DNA of 64,000 nucleotides from Echinicola marina (GTDB lineage Bacteria; Bacteroidota; Bacteroidia; Cytophagales; Cyclobacteriaceae). This document shows positions 43,366 through 54,300 of this stretch, piece after piece. Under the pieces are notes generated by a model, which saw only the letters and a list, made by a program, of their open reading frames with translations, made no database searches and had not been told where the DNA came from. The translations under genes and the position numbers were made by a program. Position 1 is the first letter of the stretch; the number at the start of each line of letters is the position of its first letter. The stretch spans positions 5,349,001 to 5,413,000 of the forward strand of contig NZ_CP080025.1 in assembly GCF_020463795.1 (NCBI RefSeq). Reading direction: 5' to 3'.

Positions 43366-45795
43366 TTAATTAGGAACCATTGTAGTGGAATATAATAAAT
43401 GCTCAGTCTGATCACTGCTCCTTAATCCAAAATCAAGATACTTTCCTTCTGCCCAAAGCGGGATCATATTATCATAAAACTTACTGCCCGGATTTCCCGA
43501 TTGTCCTCCGGGATAAATACCAAATGCATTCACTTTATCCCCCAACTCTACCACCATTCTCCAACTCGCCCCATGTCTACTGCTAGTGGCGTTGATAATG
43601 CTTTTCCCTCCTCCCGTTTTAATATTTTGATGACTAAAAGCAGCAAAATTCGGAACCAAATGCAAAATGCTGGTTCCCTTATAACGGTACCAATTTAAAT
43701 TCTCATCCTTTTCTACTAAAGTACTCCATTCCTCAACAGCCTCAAAAAAAGTACTTTCTATATGATCACTGGCCGTTTCAACCTTTGCATTTGTTGCCGC
43801 CTGATCAAAAATGCTATCATTGGGCGTTTCTATCAAAAATTTGGCTGTTCTATAATTATCCGGAAGTACTATGGCCCCGGGGATTTCTGACAACTTCCTC
43901 CATACACTGCTGCGCAGTTTTTCCCACCAAATATCAAATATCACCGGTGCCGTTTTCTCTGGATCCGCATAAAAATCCCATCGGGACAAAGTATCTATCA
44001 ACGCTGTTGCAGGGCTTTCAAATACCTGACTACTATCAGCGGTCAAATAATTCAGCATTACCGGAAGTACTTCCGCAGCATGCAAATTATAATCATCAAA
44101 TTGCAATGACTTGATATCCTCCACAGAAATATCCTGCATTTCCGTTAACCTGGAATTGATCCTTCTGTTTCTATACTCCTCAAAACTATCATCAAATATA
44201 TAGTAAGGATAATCAGACCCTACCGAATATTGGTTTGCGGAACTCACAAATCCCCTATCAGGATTTAAGGTCGCCGGATTTTGTTCATTAGGAATATAGC
44301 CAGTCCACTCATACCTGGCATCATTGCCATCCATAAGGTATTTTCCCTGCTCAGGCCATTTCAGGGGGAATTTACCCTGTACCTTCAGGGCGATATCCCC
44401 CTCCTTGCTGGCAAAGGCAAAATTCTGTGCCGGGGCGGTAAAATGATCCAAGGCAGCAATAAAATCATCATGGTCTTTTGCCCTATTTAGATCCAAAAAA
44501 GTTCTCTGTTCATTGGACCCGTCCAATGCAGTCCACTTTAGTGCAAAATTGACCTTCTGCTTATTAGGCATAAAACTATGGTCATACATGACCGGTCCAT
44601 AATGGGTATAAATCACCGTATCCAAAAAGGCCGAGTCTCCCTGTACCGCAATCTCCTCTATTCGATGGGTACTTTGGATCCACTGGTCATTATAGCGGTA
44701 TTCCAACCTGTTTTCATCCTTGAATTCAATCGAATACCAGTCCCTTACATCCCGGGTTGCATTGGTCACTCCCCAAGCAATGTCCTCATTGAAGCCACTA
44801 ATGACCCCCAAGGCCCCTGGCAAAGATGCGCCCTTGACCGTGTAGGCCGGGGTACTTAATTGAAGTGTAAACCAAAGACTGGGCAGGTTCAATCCCAAAT
44901 GTGGATCATTGGCTAAGATAGGGTTTCCACTCTGTGTTTTGGCTCCTGATACTGCCCAATTATTGGAACCCACACCCGGCTCCGGATCAGGCAGTGCTTC
45001 CTGTAAAATAGAAAAATCAGGATAATCCAATCCCTCCGGCCGCTGCACTTCTAGGGGAATGAAATCCCACTTTTTGTCCATTTCAATTACGGGATCATTT
45101 ACACCAGGATAATCCGGAAAAAACTTGTTCATCCCTGCTTCTCCCAGCACTTTTCTGAGATGGGTATACTCTACATCCTTATCTCCCACCAACATATCTG
45201 CCATATACTTCAATAAAAGCACCGTCTTATAGGGCGTCCAAGGCTCCGGACGATAATCAAGGAGTTTATATTCTACCGGCAATTCCCCCATATCCATCTG
45301 ATCGATATACTGGTTCACTCCAGAGGCATAAGCTTCAATTAGTGATAATGTCTCTGGATCATTGTTTTTTATATATTCCAAGCCTGCTTCAGCTCCATAG
45401 CCCAGCCCCTTTCTCCTTTGCATACGATCAAATTCTAAAGCCACTGGCCCCACAATTTCTGCAATGCGTCCTGCCGCTGCCCGGGTCTGAAATTCCATTT
45501 GCCACAGCCTGTGTCTAGCAGTAACATAGCCTTGGGCCATCATAAGGTCATGCTCATTTTGTGCGAAAATATGTGGAATTAGATTTTCGTCGTAATTGAT
45601 CTTCACTTCCGCTTCGAGTCCGGTGATTTTTACCGACTTTTTGACCGTTTCATCTTCGCTGTAGGAATTTTGCCAGAACCCATGAAAGGGGTCCATGAGG
45701 TAGCCCAAAGGAGGCACTGGTCCAAGCTTTACAGAAAGCCCTACAGCCAAAATCAAAGTAAAAATAAACACGATTAAAAAACCGAAGTATTTCAT
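43366..45795 (-). CDS. Penicillin acylase family (Ntn-hydrolase) protein
   Basis: An 809-residue precursor of the S45 peptidase family, which cleaves amide bonds of penicillins, acyl-homoserine lactones or similar small amides. An N-terminal hydrophobic anchor or signal (residues 3-22) leads to the alpha chain. The autoprocessing site is GVGSNNWAVSG, where Ser becomes the N-terminal nucleophile, followed by NPILANDPHLGL and PGALGVISGFNEDIAWG. The natural substrate is not predictable. It is followed by the small membrane-protein gene. Confidence 0.93.
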   Translation of the reverse strand: MKYFGFLIVFIFTLILAVGLSVKLGPVPPLGYLMDPFHGFWQNSYSEDETVKKSVKITGLEAEVKINYDENLIPHIFAQNEHDLMMAQGYVTARHRLWQMEFQTRAAAGRIAEIVGPVALEFDRMQRRKGLGYGAEAGLEYIKNNDPETLSLIEAYASGVNQYIDQMDMGELPVEYKLLDYRPEPWTPYKTVLLLKYMADMLVGDKDVEYTHLRKVLGEAGMNKFFPDYPGVNDPVIEMDKKWDFIPLEVQRPEGLDYPDFSILQEALPDPEPGVGSNNWAVSGAKTQSGNPILANDPHLGLNLPSLWFTLQLSTPAYTVKGASLPGALGVISGFNEDIAWGVTNATRDVRDWYSIEFKDENRLEYRYNDQWIQSTHRIEEIAVQGDSAFLDTVIYTHYGPVMYDHSFMPNKQKVNFALKWTALDGSNEQRTFLDLNRAKDHDDFIAALDHFTAPAQNFAFASKEGDIALKVQGKFPLKWPEQGKYLMDGNDARYEWTGYIPNEQNPATLNPDRGFVSSANQYSVGSDYPYYIFDDSFEEYRNRRINSRLTEMQDISVEDIKSLQFDDYNLHAAEVLPVMLNYLTADSSQVFESPATALIDTLSRWDFYADPEKTAPVIFDIWWEKLRSSVWRKLSEIPGAIVLPDNYRTAKFLIETPNDSIFDQAATNAKVETASDHIESTFFEAVEEWSTLVEKDENLNWYRYKGTSILHLVPNFAAFSHQNIKTGGGKSIINATSSRHGASWRMVVELGDKVNAFGIYPGGQSGNPGSKFYDNMIPLWAEGKYLDFGLRSSDQTEHLLYSTTMVPN

Positions 45796-46257
45796 AGTTT
45801 ATAGCACTAATTGAGGTTCGAATTGATCCTTACTCAATGATTGAATTTTATGAATGACACATTTCCCTATGTATATCCACAAACAATTCTAATATAAACT
45901 TCTTTTTTACAGTTTTCCATCAAATCAGCTTATAAAATTGAAACTCGTTGGAGTAGGCAGTCAAATAGTATTATCTCGAAAGATGTTTTATTGCGGGGAG
46001 GTTGATCCGCCTTGGCGGAGGCCGGCCTGGGCCTAGAGGGAAGAAGCTTTAGCTGTGTCTTGATTTTTCTCCCGAAATTTTCGGGACAGGTTTGCTTCGT
46101 TTCTTTTCATCTAAGATAAATGCCTGGCATTCATGAAGGCCATAAAAAAACAATAGTCCCTGAATAAATGAAATGAAGAGTCAAACTTAGTAAACAGTTC
46201 TAATGGCTACTGAAATACTTTCAATTGTTAGCTTTTGAAATATAATTTCAAATATTA
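45796..46257. other. Intergenic region with dispersed palindromes
   Basis: No gene is seen. TCCGCCTTGGCGGA (46006-46019) and CCCGAAATTTTCGGG (46071-46085) are near-perfect palindromes typical of dispersed GC-rich elements standing in AT-rich DNA. Confidence 0.5.
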
Positions 46258-46290
46258 AAAAAGCCCTAAGTCCATGACTTAAGGCTTTCT
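46256..46290 (-). terminator. Terminator after the DUF2911 gene
   Basis: On the minus strand AAAGCCTTAAGTC, a short loop and GACTTAGGGCTTT pair almost fully and are followed by TTTTAATATT. Confidence 0.75.
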
Positions 46291-46307
46291 GTTGATGATT
46301 TAAATTT

Positions 46308-46883
46308 TCATTTAATCGCTATTGGCAGCAACAATTTCTCCCATCTTATGACCAATCCAGGTTCTTCAACTGTGATTTTCAATTGCTCTTGGTTTTCTTC
46401 GAGCCATTGTGGACTCACTTGAACACGCAATACATCTTTCTCCTCCTTATACTGATAATGGCCATGTTCCAAATTCCACTCTGAATTAAAAATCACTGTC
46501 CAATCTCCTTCTTTTTGTGGGATGGTGAATATGGAGTATTTACCAGCAGCCAAAGCCTCTCCCTCTACTTCTACATCCTGTGGAAGATCAATATAGGTCG
46601 CTTCATTGGCTCCAGTCCTCCATACTTCTCCATATGCCTCCAAATCTCCCCAAATCACTCGTCCCTTGACAGATGGAGCTCCATATTGTATACTTACCTT
46701 TTTATCTCCTATCATCCCTTCATCTTTTTTCAAAGGACTTGCTCTTTCTTCCTCTTCCATTGCCATCTCCTCCATATCCCCCATACCATTCGACGCTTTA
46801 CTCTCCTCCTTTGCTCCACAACTGACCAAAAAGACACTTATCAATACGAATAGCATTAAAAATAAAGTAGTTGACTTTTTCAT
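46308..46883 (-). CDS. DUF2911 domain lipoprotein
   Basis: A 191-residue lipoprotein with a signal sequence and lipobox VFLVSC at about residue 21, a short acidic Met/Glu-rich linker, then the DUF2911 domain (VSIQYGAPSVKGRVIWG, EVWRTGANEATYI, AGKYSIFTIP, WTVIFNSEWN). DUF2911 proteins are common in Bacteroidota; their function is unknown. ATG 46883 is chosen over the earlier start because it places the signal peptide at the N-terminus. Confidence 0.9.
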   Translation of the reverse strand: MKKSTTLFLMLFVLISVFLVSCGAKEESKASNGMGDMEEMAMEEEERASPLKKDEGMIGDKKVSIQYGAPSVKGRVIWGDLEAYGEVWRTGANEATYIDLPQDVEVEGEALAAGKYSIFTIPQKEGDWTVIFNSEWNLEHGHYQYKEEKDVLRVQVSPQWLEENQEQLKITVEEPGLVIRWEKLLLPIAIK

Positions 46884-47142
46884 AAATTTATTACCGTTGA
46901 TTTTAAACGAATTTAAACATTTTTTCAAACTCTTGTCCTAATCCCTAAAAGATTTCATCTTCCGTTCGTTTTTAACCTGCTCTTTACCATCTGTAAAACT
47001 TCATTATGGGCATCTTCAAATCGGCCATCACTTTTGGTGTAATTGAAAAAACTTGCATTAAAATTGCTCATACATGCGCTCGAATGTTTGTTATTCACTT
47101 AATCATCTCCTATTTTCGCTAACATTTAAGTGTCTTTAGACT

Positions 47143-48216
47143 ATGCGGTACCTGGTGTTTCTGTTTTTTTCAGTATCAATCATCCTCTTTTTCGGCGTCA
47201 ATATTTCACCGGAAGTATTGCCTTATGCCGGCCTCGTACCTGTTTTGATTCCTCTGGTATTACTGCTGAATATTATCCTTTTGATCATTTTGGTCATTGC
47301 CAGGAAAAAAACCTTCATTTTCCCTCTTATTGCCATCTTACTGGGCTGGAAGTTTTTTGGTATTACTTTCCAAATGAACGATAAAGTTGAAGACGCCAAA
47401 GGCCTTACCGTCATGAGCTATAATGCACACATGTTTAGTTACGAAAGGTACAAGGCCAATGACCCCAAAGCCCCATCAAATATTTATAATTGGATCAGAG
47501 AACAAGATGTAGATATCATGGGCTTTCAGGAATTTTTCCAGGATCACACCACCCCTGCTCGAAATGCCATCAAAATGATCAGCAATGAGGGAAAATACCA
47601 TCACTCCACCCAATCTGCCGGAGGAAAACCGGGCAAAAGATTCTATGGGTTGGCCATATTCTCAAAGTACCCCATCATTAACGAAGGCAAAATATTCGAT
47701 AATAAAAGAAATAACGGGGCCATGTTCGTTGACCTCAAAGTCGACAAGGACACCATTCGGGTTTATAATGTGCACTTAGAATCCATGAGCATACCCGCTG
47801 ACCAGCTGGATAATATTGATGGAATAAAGGAAAATTATAAGGAAACCTGGAGAAGGCTCAATAAAGGCATGGTAAGCAGAGCCAGCCAAGTAGATGTATT
47901 GAGAGAACATATAGGCCTTAGCCCATACCCGGTAATATTGATGGGGGATTTTAACGATGTACCTTACAGTTACACCTATTTCACCCTCAGGTCTATTTTG
48001 GAAAATGCTTTCGAGTCAGTAGGCAGAGGTTTTGGTTTCACCTTTAACAGGGTCTTGTTTTTTCTCAGAATTGATAATATTTTCTTTTCCAATTCACTTA
48101 CGCCTATACAGTTCAACACACTTGAGGAAGTAGATTATTCCGACCATTACCCCATCAAAGCAACCTTTAGTAAAGTCCCCTTGATTAGTCCAAATATTAA
48201 GGAAGCAATTGAATAA
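47143..48216 (+). CDS. Membrane-anchored endonuclease/exonuclease/phosphatase family protein
   Basis: A 357-residue protein. The first ~80 residues form two to three membrane helices; the rest is an EEP domain with metal-binding and catalytic motifs MSYNAHMF, DIMGFQEFF, NVHLESMS, LMGDFNDVPYS and YSDHYPIKATF. Whether it cuts DNA, a phosphodiester or a phospholipid cannot be told. The catalytic domain would face the periplasm if the helices insert in the usual way. It is read divergently from the DUF2911 gene, with 259 bp between them. Confidence 0.9.
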   Translation: MRYLVFLFFSVSIILFFGVNISPEVLPYAGLVPVLIPLVLLLNIILLIILVIARKKTFIFPLIAILLGWKFFGITFQMNDKVEDAKGLTVMSYNAHMFSYERYKANDPKAPSNIYNWIREQDVDIMGFQEFFQDHTTPARNAIKMISNEGKYHHSTQSAGGKPGKRFYGLAIFSKYPIINEGKIFDNKRNNGAMFVDLKVDKDTIRVYNVHLESMSIPADQLDNIDGIKENYKETWRRLNKGMVSRASQVDVLREHIGLSPYPVILMGDFNDVPYSYTYFTLRSILENAFESVGRGFGFTFNRVLFFLRIDNIFFSNSLTPIQFNTLEEVDYSDHYPIKATFSKVPLISPNIKEAIE

Positions 48217-48288
48217 TTCAGCTTTTAGGACAAACCTCTCCATCCAAAACCTTTGATAAGCGGTTTAGGTGTTTTTTAGTTTTTATTT

Positions 48289-48296
48289 TACTTTTG
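48289..48296 (+). promoter_or_regulatory. -7 box of the M1 peptidase gene
   Basis: TACTTTTG matches TAnnTTTG exactly; TTTA 21 nt upstream (48264-48267) may act as a weak -33 box. The possible TTG start at 48294 lies inside this box, so translation should begin at ATG 48312, leaving a very short leader. Confidence 0.6.
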
Positions 48297-48311
48297 AAAA
48301 AATTTATAACT

Positions 48312-50177
48312 ATGAGATTATTTTTGTTAACAGCTTTGGTGGGAAGCTGCTGCCTTTCCCTCTTGGAGGCAAATGCCCAGACCACCCGATGGCAACAAGC
48401 CGTAAAATATGAAATGGACGTGCAAATGGACGTCGAAAAAAACCAGTACGAAGGCCAGCAAGACCTTGCCTACACCAACAATTCCCCCGACACACTTTAT
48501 AAGGTTTTCTATCACCTCTATTATAACGCATTCCAGCCCAACTCCATGATGGACATCAGGTCCAGGACCATTGAGGATCCTGATGGCAGGGTAAATGACA
48601 GAATTTCAAAACTGACTCCTGATGAAATCGGCTACCTCAAAGTTCATTCCTTAAAAATGAATGGGAAAAAACTGGATTTCGAACATGTAGGCACCATCCT
48701 AGAAGTCGAACTTAAGGAACCTATCCTTCCTAATACAACGGTAAATTTTGAAATGGATTTTGAAGGACAAGTGCCTTTGCAAATCAGAAGAGCAGGCAGG
48801 GACAATAAAGAAGGTGTTCGTTATTCTATGTCACAATGGTATCCCAAAATGGCCAATTACGATGATCAAGGCTGGCATGCCAATCCCTACATAGGCAGGG
48901 AATTTTATGGAATCTGGGGTGATTTCGATGTAAAAATCACCATTGACAAATCCTATATCCTAGGAGGAACAGGCTACCTTCAAAATACTGAAGAAATAGG
49001 ACATGGCTATGAAAGTGAAGGTCAAAAGGTCAAGCAGCCTAGAGGTAAAAACTTAACCTGGCATTTCAAGGCTCCGATGGTTCACGACTTTATGTGGGCT
49101 GCAGACCCCAAATTCACCCACGATAAGATTGAAATGGACAATGGAATCACCATCCACCATCTCTATATCAAAAACAGCAAAACAGCCAATAACTGGGAAA
49201 AGCTAAAAGAATACACACCAAAGTCCATGGAATACCTCAGCGAGCATTTTGGTCAGTATCCTTATAAGCAATACTCAGTAATCCAAGGTGGTGATGGCGG
49301 TATGGAATACCCTATGTCTACTTTGATCACTGGTGAAAGAACCTTGCCTAGTTTGGTGGGGGTAATGGTCCATGAAATGGCCCACAGTTGGTTCCAAGGA
49401 GTCCTAGGATCAAATGAAGCTCTTTACCCATGGATGGATGAAGGTTTTACCACTTTCGCTACCAATAAAACCATGGCCAATATTTTTTCTGAAACTCCTT
49501 CCGAATTCCCTCAAAGAGGATCTTATGCGGGCTATGAAAGATTGGCCAAATCTGGTAAAGAAGAACCAATGACCACCCATTCGGATCATTACCACAGCAA
49601 TTACGCCTACGGATCTGCTGCTTATTCCAAAGGGGCTGTATTCCTGGCACAATTGGGCTATATTATCGGTGAGGAAAACCGTGACAAGGGCATGTTGAAC
49701 TATTTCAATGCCTGGAAATTCAAACATCCAAAAACCAACGATGTCATTCGGATGATGGAAAAACAAAGTGGCTTGGAATTGGACTGGTATAAGGAATATT
49801 GGGTAAACAGTACCAAAACCATTGATTATGCCGTCAAAACTGTTGAAGAAGGGGATAAAAACACCCACATCACACTGCAAAGAAATGGTTTAATGCCGAT
49901 GCCTGTTGATTTGGTGATCACCTATCAGGATGGATCTAAGGAAATGGTTTATCTTCCATTGGTTATCCAAAGAGGCAACAAACCAGAGGAAAATGGAATG
50001 CCAAAAAGGATTAAAACCCAGCGGTGGCCTTGGACCAATATCACTACCGAAGTGATCCTTGAAAAAGATATGAGCGATATCAAAAGTATAGAAATTGACC
50101 CGAGCCAAAGGATGGCAGACATCAACAGGGAAAACAACACTTTCATGATCGAAAATTCGACTGAAGAAATACAATAA
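48312..50177 (+). CDS. M1-family zinc metallopeptidase (aminopeptidase-like)
   Basis: A 621-residue protein with a signal peptide ending ANAQ. The zinc site is HEMAHSWFQG with the third ligand Glu in WMDEGFTTFA; GGMEYPMSTLI replaces the GAMEN substrate loop. The fold order (N-terminal beta-domain, thermolysin-like domain, helical region) fits M1 peptidases. It is likely periplasmic or surface-exposed and degrades peptides. ATG 48312 is chosen over TTG 48294. Confidence 0.93.
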   Translation: MRLFLLTALVGSCCLSLLEANAQTTRWQQAVKYEMDVQMDVEKNQYEGQQDLAYTNNSPDTLYKVFYHLYYNAFQPNSMMDIRSRTIEDPDGRVNDRISKLTPDEIGYLKVHSLKMNGKKLDFEHVGTILEVELKEPILPNTTVNFEMDFEGQVPLQIRRAGRDNKEGVRYSMSQWYPKMANYDDQGWHANPYIGREFYGIWGDFDVKITIDKSYILGGTGYLQNTEEIGHGYESEGQKVKQPRGKNLTWHFKAPMVHDFMWAADPKFTHDKIEMDNGITIHHLYIKNSKTANNWEKLKEYTPKSMEYLSEHFGQYPYKQYSVIQGGDGGMEYPMSTLITGERTLPSLVGVMVHEMAHSWFQGVLGSNEALYPWMDEGFTTFATNKTMANIFSETPSEFPQRGSYAGYERLAKSGKEEPMTTHSDHYHSNYAYGSAAYSKGAVFLAQLGYIIGEENRDKGMLNYFNAWKFKHPKTNDVIRMMEKQSGLELDWYKEYWVNSTKTIDYAVKTVEEGDKNTHITLQRNGLMPMPVDLVITYQDGSKEMVYLPLVIQRGNKPEENGMPKRIKTQRWPWTNITTEVILEKDMSDIKSIEIDPSQRMADINRENNTFMIENSTEEIQ

Positions 50178-50182
50178 AAATA

Positions 50183-50313
50183 AGGGGCTGTCTCATTTGT
50201 CTGTTTATTGTGTCATTCTGACGAAAGGAAGAATCTCAAAAATTGATTTAAAGCAAAAGTAAATCTAGAGATTTCTCCTAAAGTCGAATTGACAAAATTT
50301 GAAGCAGCCTCTT
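50183..50313. repeat. MITE-like dispersed element, about 130 bp
   Basis: Ends AGGGGCTGTCTCA and, inverted, CAGCCTCT form imperfect terminal repeats resembling the GAGGCTGTCTCAAAA ends of the IS1182-family element. The interior has TCATTCTGACGAAAGGAAGAATCTC facing AGAGATTTCTCC. Its right end plus TTTTT can act as terminator for the M1 peptidase gene. The remaining bases to 50526 show nothing else. Confidence 0.55.
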
Positions 50314-50526
50314 TTTCAACTCTTTCCTTCAAACATTTTTATACCCATTCGGGAAAGAAATCATCTTTTGCTCCTACAAATTAGATAGCTAAACATTGAG
50401 ATATTTTTACATCTTATCTGGTTTTTAGCTTTTTATCTATCTCGACTCAATGACACCAATGTCTCATTATAAGCTATCTTCTCGTCTAGGGAAAAACTTA
50501 TTACAAACTTTTTAACTAAAACAATC

Positions 50527-50943
50527 ATGAAACTTATATACTTTATTCTGCTAACACTCATTTTCTCCAGATGTAATATTATTGGGGGAGAAAGTTCATA
50601 TCAGAAAAATCCTCAAGGACTGCCCGGAACTTGGGAAGCAGTTGAACGAACTTACAGCTATGGCGGACCGCCAATTACTGAAGAAATAGAAAATGGACAT
50701 AGGATATCCTTTAAAAACGATGGTGGCTTTTCTGCAACAGAGGCTTTCACCTGCAATTCTGGCTCCTATACTTTAGCTGCCGATGAACTTACCTTCACCT
50801 ATGCCTGTGAAGATCTTGGTGAAAATCAAATTAATCCTTTCACCTATACCGTGATTTTTGAAAAGGATTATATGATCTTAAACCCCAAGACCAGTGTATG
50901 TATTGAAGGTTGTTCGGTGAAGTACAAAAAACTCGAAGATTAA
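50527..50943 (+). CDS. Small secreted lipoprotein-like protein, unknown function
   Basis: A 138-residue protein with a hydrophobic N-terminus and a possible lipobox at LIFSRC (Cys near residue 16, with an unusual Arg before it). The remainder has the short beta-strand pattern of lipocalin-like domains: LPGTWEAVERTY, ISFKNDGGF, GSYTLAADELTFTY, YTVIFEKDYMILNP. I do not recognise an exact family. It has no operon partner. Confidence 0.6.
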   Translation: MKLIYFILLTLIFSRCNIIGGESSYQKNPQGLPGTWEAVERTYSYGGPPITEEIENGHRISFKNDGGFSATEAFTCNSGSYTLAADELTFTYACEDLGENQINPFTYTVIFEKDYMILNPKTSVCIEGCSVKYKKLED

Positions 50944-51301
50944 TTATTTTCTTTATCGAGGATTTAATTATGGATCAAGCAATATTTCTGGGGAATAGTT
51001 ATTTGTTTTTATTCAAGGAGTGTTAAGAGTGACACAAAGGAAGGCTTATATTAATTTGCAATTTCTTCTTCATCTTCCTATTGTAAACCCAATACCACTT
51101 GAGGCTCAGCCCCAAGTTTTCGGTGTACCTGGGCACAGCCCTTGGCACAACATTCCGTACCTTTGCTTTGTCAAGCCTTTGTCTTGATTCTTGGCTCTTT
51201 TCTCTAATCTAACACCAAACTTTTTGATAAAAGATGCCTTTTTCCAGCCCCCAACTATTACGCTTCATCCGACATGACTCAAAGTCATGCCATCGGTAAA
51301 A
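50944..51301. other. Intergenic region, nothing recognisable
   Basis: No open frame, repeat or RNA-like structure stands out between the small lipoprotein gene and the terminator of the efflux operon. Confidence 0.5.
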
Positions 51302-51336
51302 AATAAAAACCTCTGGGACAATGCCCCAGAGGTTTT
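51302..51336. terminator. Terminator after the RND efflux operon
   Basis: Perfect 12-bp arms AAAACCTCTGGG (51306-51317) and CCCAGAGGTTTT (51325-51336), followed on the minus strand by TTATTTTTT. It lies about 40 bp past the permease stop. Confidence 0.85.
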
Positions 51337-51378
51337 AACACTTAAAAAACCACCAACCTTTAAATAAATCTACATAAA

Positions 51379-54300
51379 CTATTTTTTGCGAATAGCTATA
51401 TTGATCTTATCTGCCAATAAATACATGACAGGTACTATTACTAACGTTAAAAAGGTAGCAAAGGTTAACCCAAATATTACAGTCCATGCCATCGGCCCCC
51501 AGAAATCTGCATTATCCCCTCCTACATAGAATTGCGGATCGAAAGATGACAATAATGTGAAGAAATTTATATTCATCCCTATCGCCATTGGAATCAAGCC
51601 CAGAATAGTGGTAATGGCCGTTAACAACACCGGTCTCAAACGAATCTTACCACCTTCTACGATACTTCCTACCACTTCTGAATAAGGTAAATGTTCGTCC
51701 TCCCCTAACTGTAATTCTGCCCTTTTTCTTTTCCTAACCAAATTGGTATAATCAATCAATACAATAGCATTATTTACAACTACCCCTGCCAAGGAAATAA
51801 TCCCGATACCGGTCATGATCACTACAAAATCCATATTGAAAATGGACAGCCCCAAGAACACCCCAATGGTACTCAATAGCACAGAACACATGATAATAAA
51901 TGGTGTCATTAGGGAGTTAAACTGCGCCACAATGATCAGGAATATGGCTGCAACAGCAATGATCATGGCATTCATCAAAAAAGCCATTGACTTTGCCTGC
52001 TCTTCCTGCTCGCCGGTAAATTTGATATCAATATCATCTGGCAGCTCATAATCAGCCAACAAAGTCCTGATACTTTCATTGATTTCATTGGCATTATAGC
52101 CTTCTTCCACATTGGAATAGATGGTAATTACCTTGTCCAAATCCTTACGTTTCACGGAACCATAAGTGGAACTGTATTCCAAATTGGCCACTGAGGTGAT
52201 AGGAATCTGTTTTTTATTTCCGAATTTATCCATGAAGTAAATCTTCTTGTTGATCAAAGCATTCACATCATAGCGGAATTCATCAGCCAACCTCAACTCT
52301 ATCGGATAATCGTCCTCTCCTTCTTTGTATTTGGAAACCTCCAAGCCAAACAATGCTGTACGCAATTCATTGGCAATGGTATAGGTAGACAAACCAAACC
52401 TTCTTGCCTTCTCTCTATCTATATTGACGATCAACTCAGGCTTGCCGGTCTCCAAGTCCATCTTAAGTTCTTCTATGCCTCTAATTCCTGAAGCATTGAT
52501 AAAAGCGCGGATCTTTTCTACTTCACTTACCAAACTTTCATAGTGCTCACCACTGACCTCGATATTAATTGGCTTACCCACAGGAGGTCCATTTTGTTCT
52601 TTGTCCACCGTGATCTGAACTCCCGGGTACTTGGCCATGGCCTCACGCAAGTCCTGCATAATATCAGAAGTGTTTTTGCCATTTCTGTATTGGTACTCCA
52701 CGAAACTAACCGTCAACATGGCTTTGTGAGGGGTTACTCCCATACTTGGCCCTTCGGATGGATCGCTAGTGCCTTCTCCCACTTGGGCAATAAAAGCCTC
52801 TACAATATCCTTATGCGGTTCAATCAATTCCAAGACCTCATTTTCCACTTTTTTACTGAATGAATTGGTAGCTTCTATATCTGTACCAATGGGATATTCA
52901 ATAAAGATATTGACATAATTGGGATCACTGCTGGGAAAAAACTCTACCTGTGGAGCCCTTACCATCAGCAAGACCATAGAAAAAATCAAAACCCCAAACA
53001 TCCCAAAGAAGAACAAATAGGGTCGCTTACCATCCAATGCATATTTAAGGGTCCCCTCATACAATTCCTCCAATTTCACCAAGAAATCAACCTGGAACCA
53101 CCTGATGGCCCTTTTCATAAACAATGCATTCATCAGCGTGATGATGGTAGCTATAAGCAGGATATTGGCCACTACATATATTCCTGTCAAATAACAAAGC
53201 ACAGCAATGGTCAAGAAAATCCCCGCAATGGCAAAAGACCTTCTTTTGGGTTTAATATTATCCAAGTTCTGGATCTTCATAAACATGGAAGTCACCACAG
53301 GATTGATCACCAAGCCCACAAATAATGAGGATGACAATACAATGATCAAGGTAATCGGCAGGTACTTCATGAACTCACCCATAATACCCTGCCAAAATGC
53401 CAAAGGAATAAAAGCGGCTACTGTAGTAGCTGTGGAAGTAATAATTGGCCAGGCTACCTCGCCCACACCTTCTTTTGCAGCTACAATCGGAGACTTTCCT
53501 TCCTGCATTAATCGATAGATATTTTCAACTACCACAATACCATTATCCACCAACATCCCCAATGCCAGGATCATGGAGAACAATACCATCATGTTTAAGG
53601 TCACCCCAAAAGCATTCAATATCATAAATGAAATGAACATGGAAAGTGGAATGGCAATCCCCACAAATAACGCATTCCTAAAACCTAGGAAAAACATCAA
53701 AACTGTAATCACCAAGATCACCCCCGAAATGATACTGTTTTCCAAATTGGAAACCATACTTCGGGTAAACTTGGATTGGTCATTGGTAATGCTGACTTTC
53801 AAATCCGAAGGAAAACGATTGGCCTTGGCCTCTTCTATTATCTCCTTGATCTTATCACTGGCATCCAAAAGGTTTTCCCCGCCTCTTTTCACCACATTGA
53901 TGGTTACTACCGGAAGTTTTGATGCCCTGGCATAGCTCTCCCTCTCTTTATAGGTATCACGGATCGTTGCCACATCCTTGAGGTACACGATATCACCACC
54001 TTCACTTTTGACGATGATATTATTCAATTCCATAGGATCCTCAAACTCACCGGTGATCCTTAATGCCCTTCTAAAGTCTCCACTTAGGATATTCCCCCCA
54101 GAAATGGTTACATTTTCGGATGAAATCGCATCCGAAATATCACTAAAACTCACCTTCATGGCCTCCATTTTATAGAGGTCAGCATCTACCCTGATTTCTC
54201 GCTCAATGGTACCTGTCAAATCCGCCTTGGAAATTTCTGGTAAACCCTCGATTTCATCTTCAAGATATTCTCCATATTTTTTGAGCTCTTCCTGGGAATA

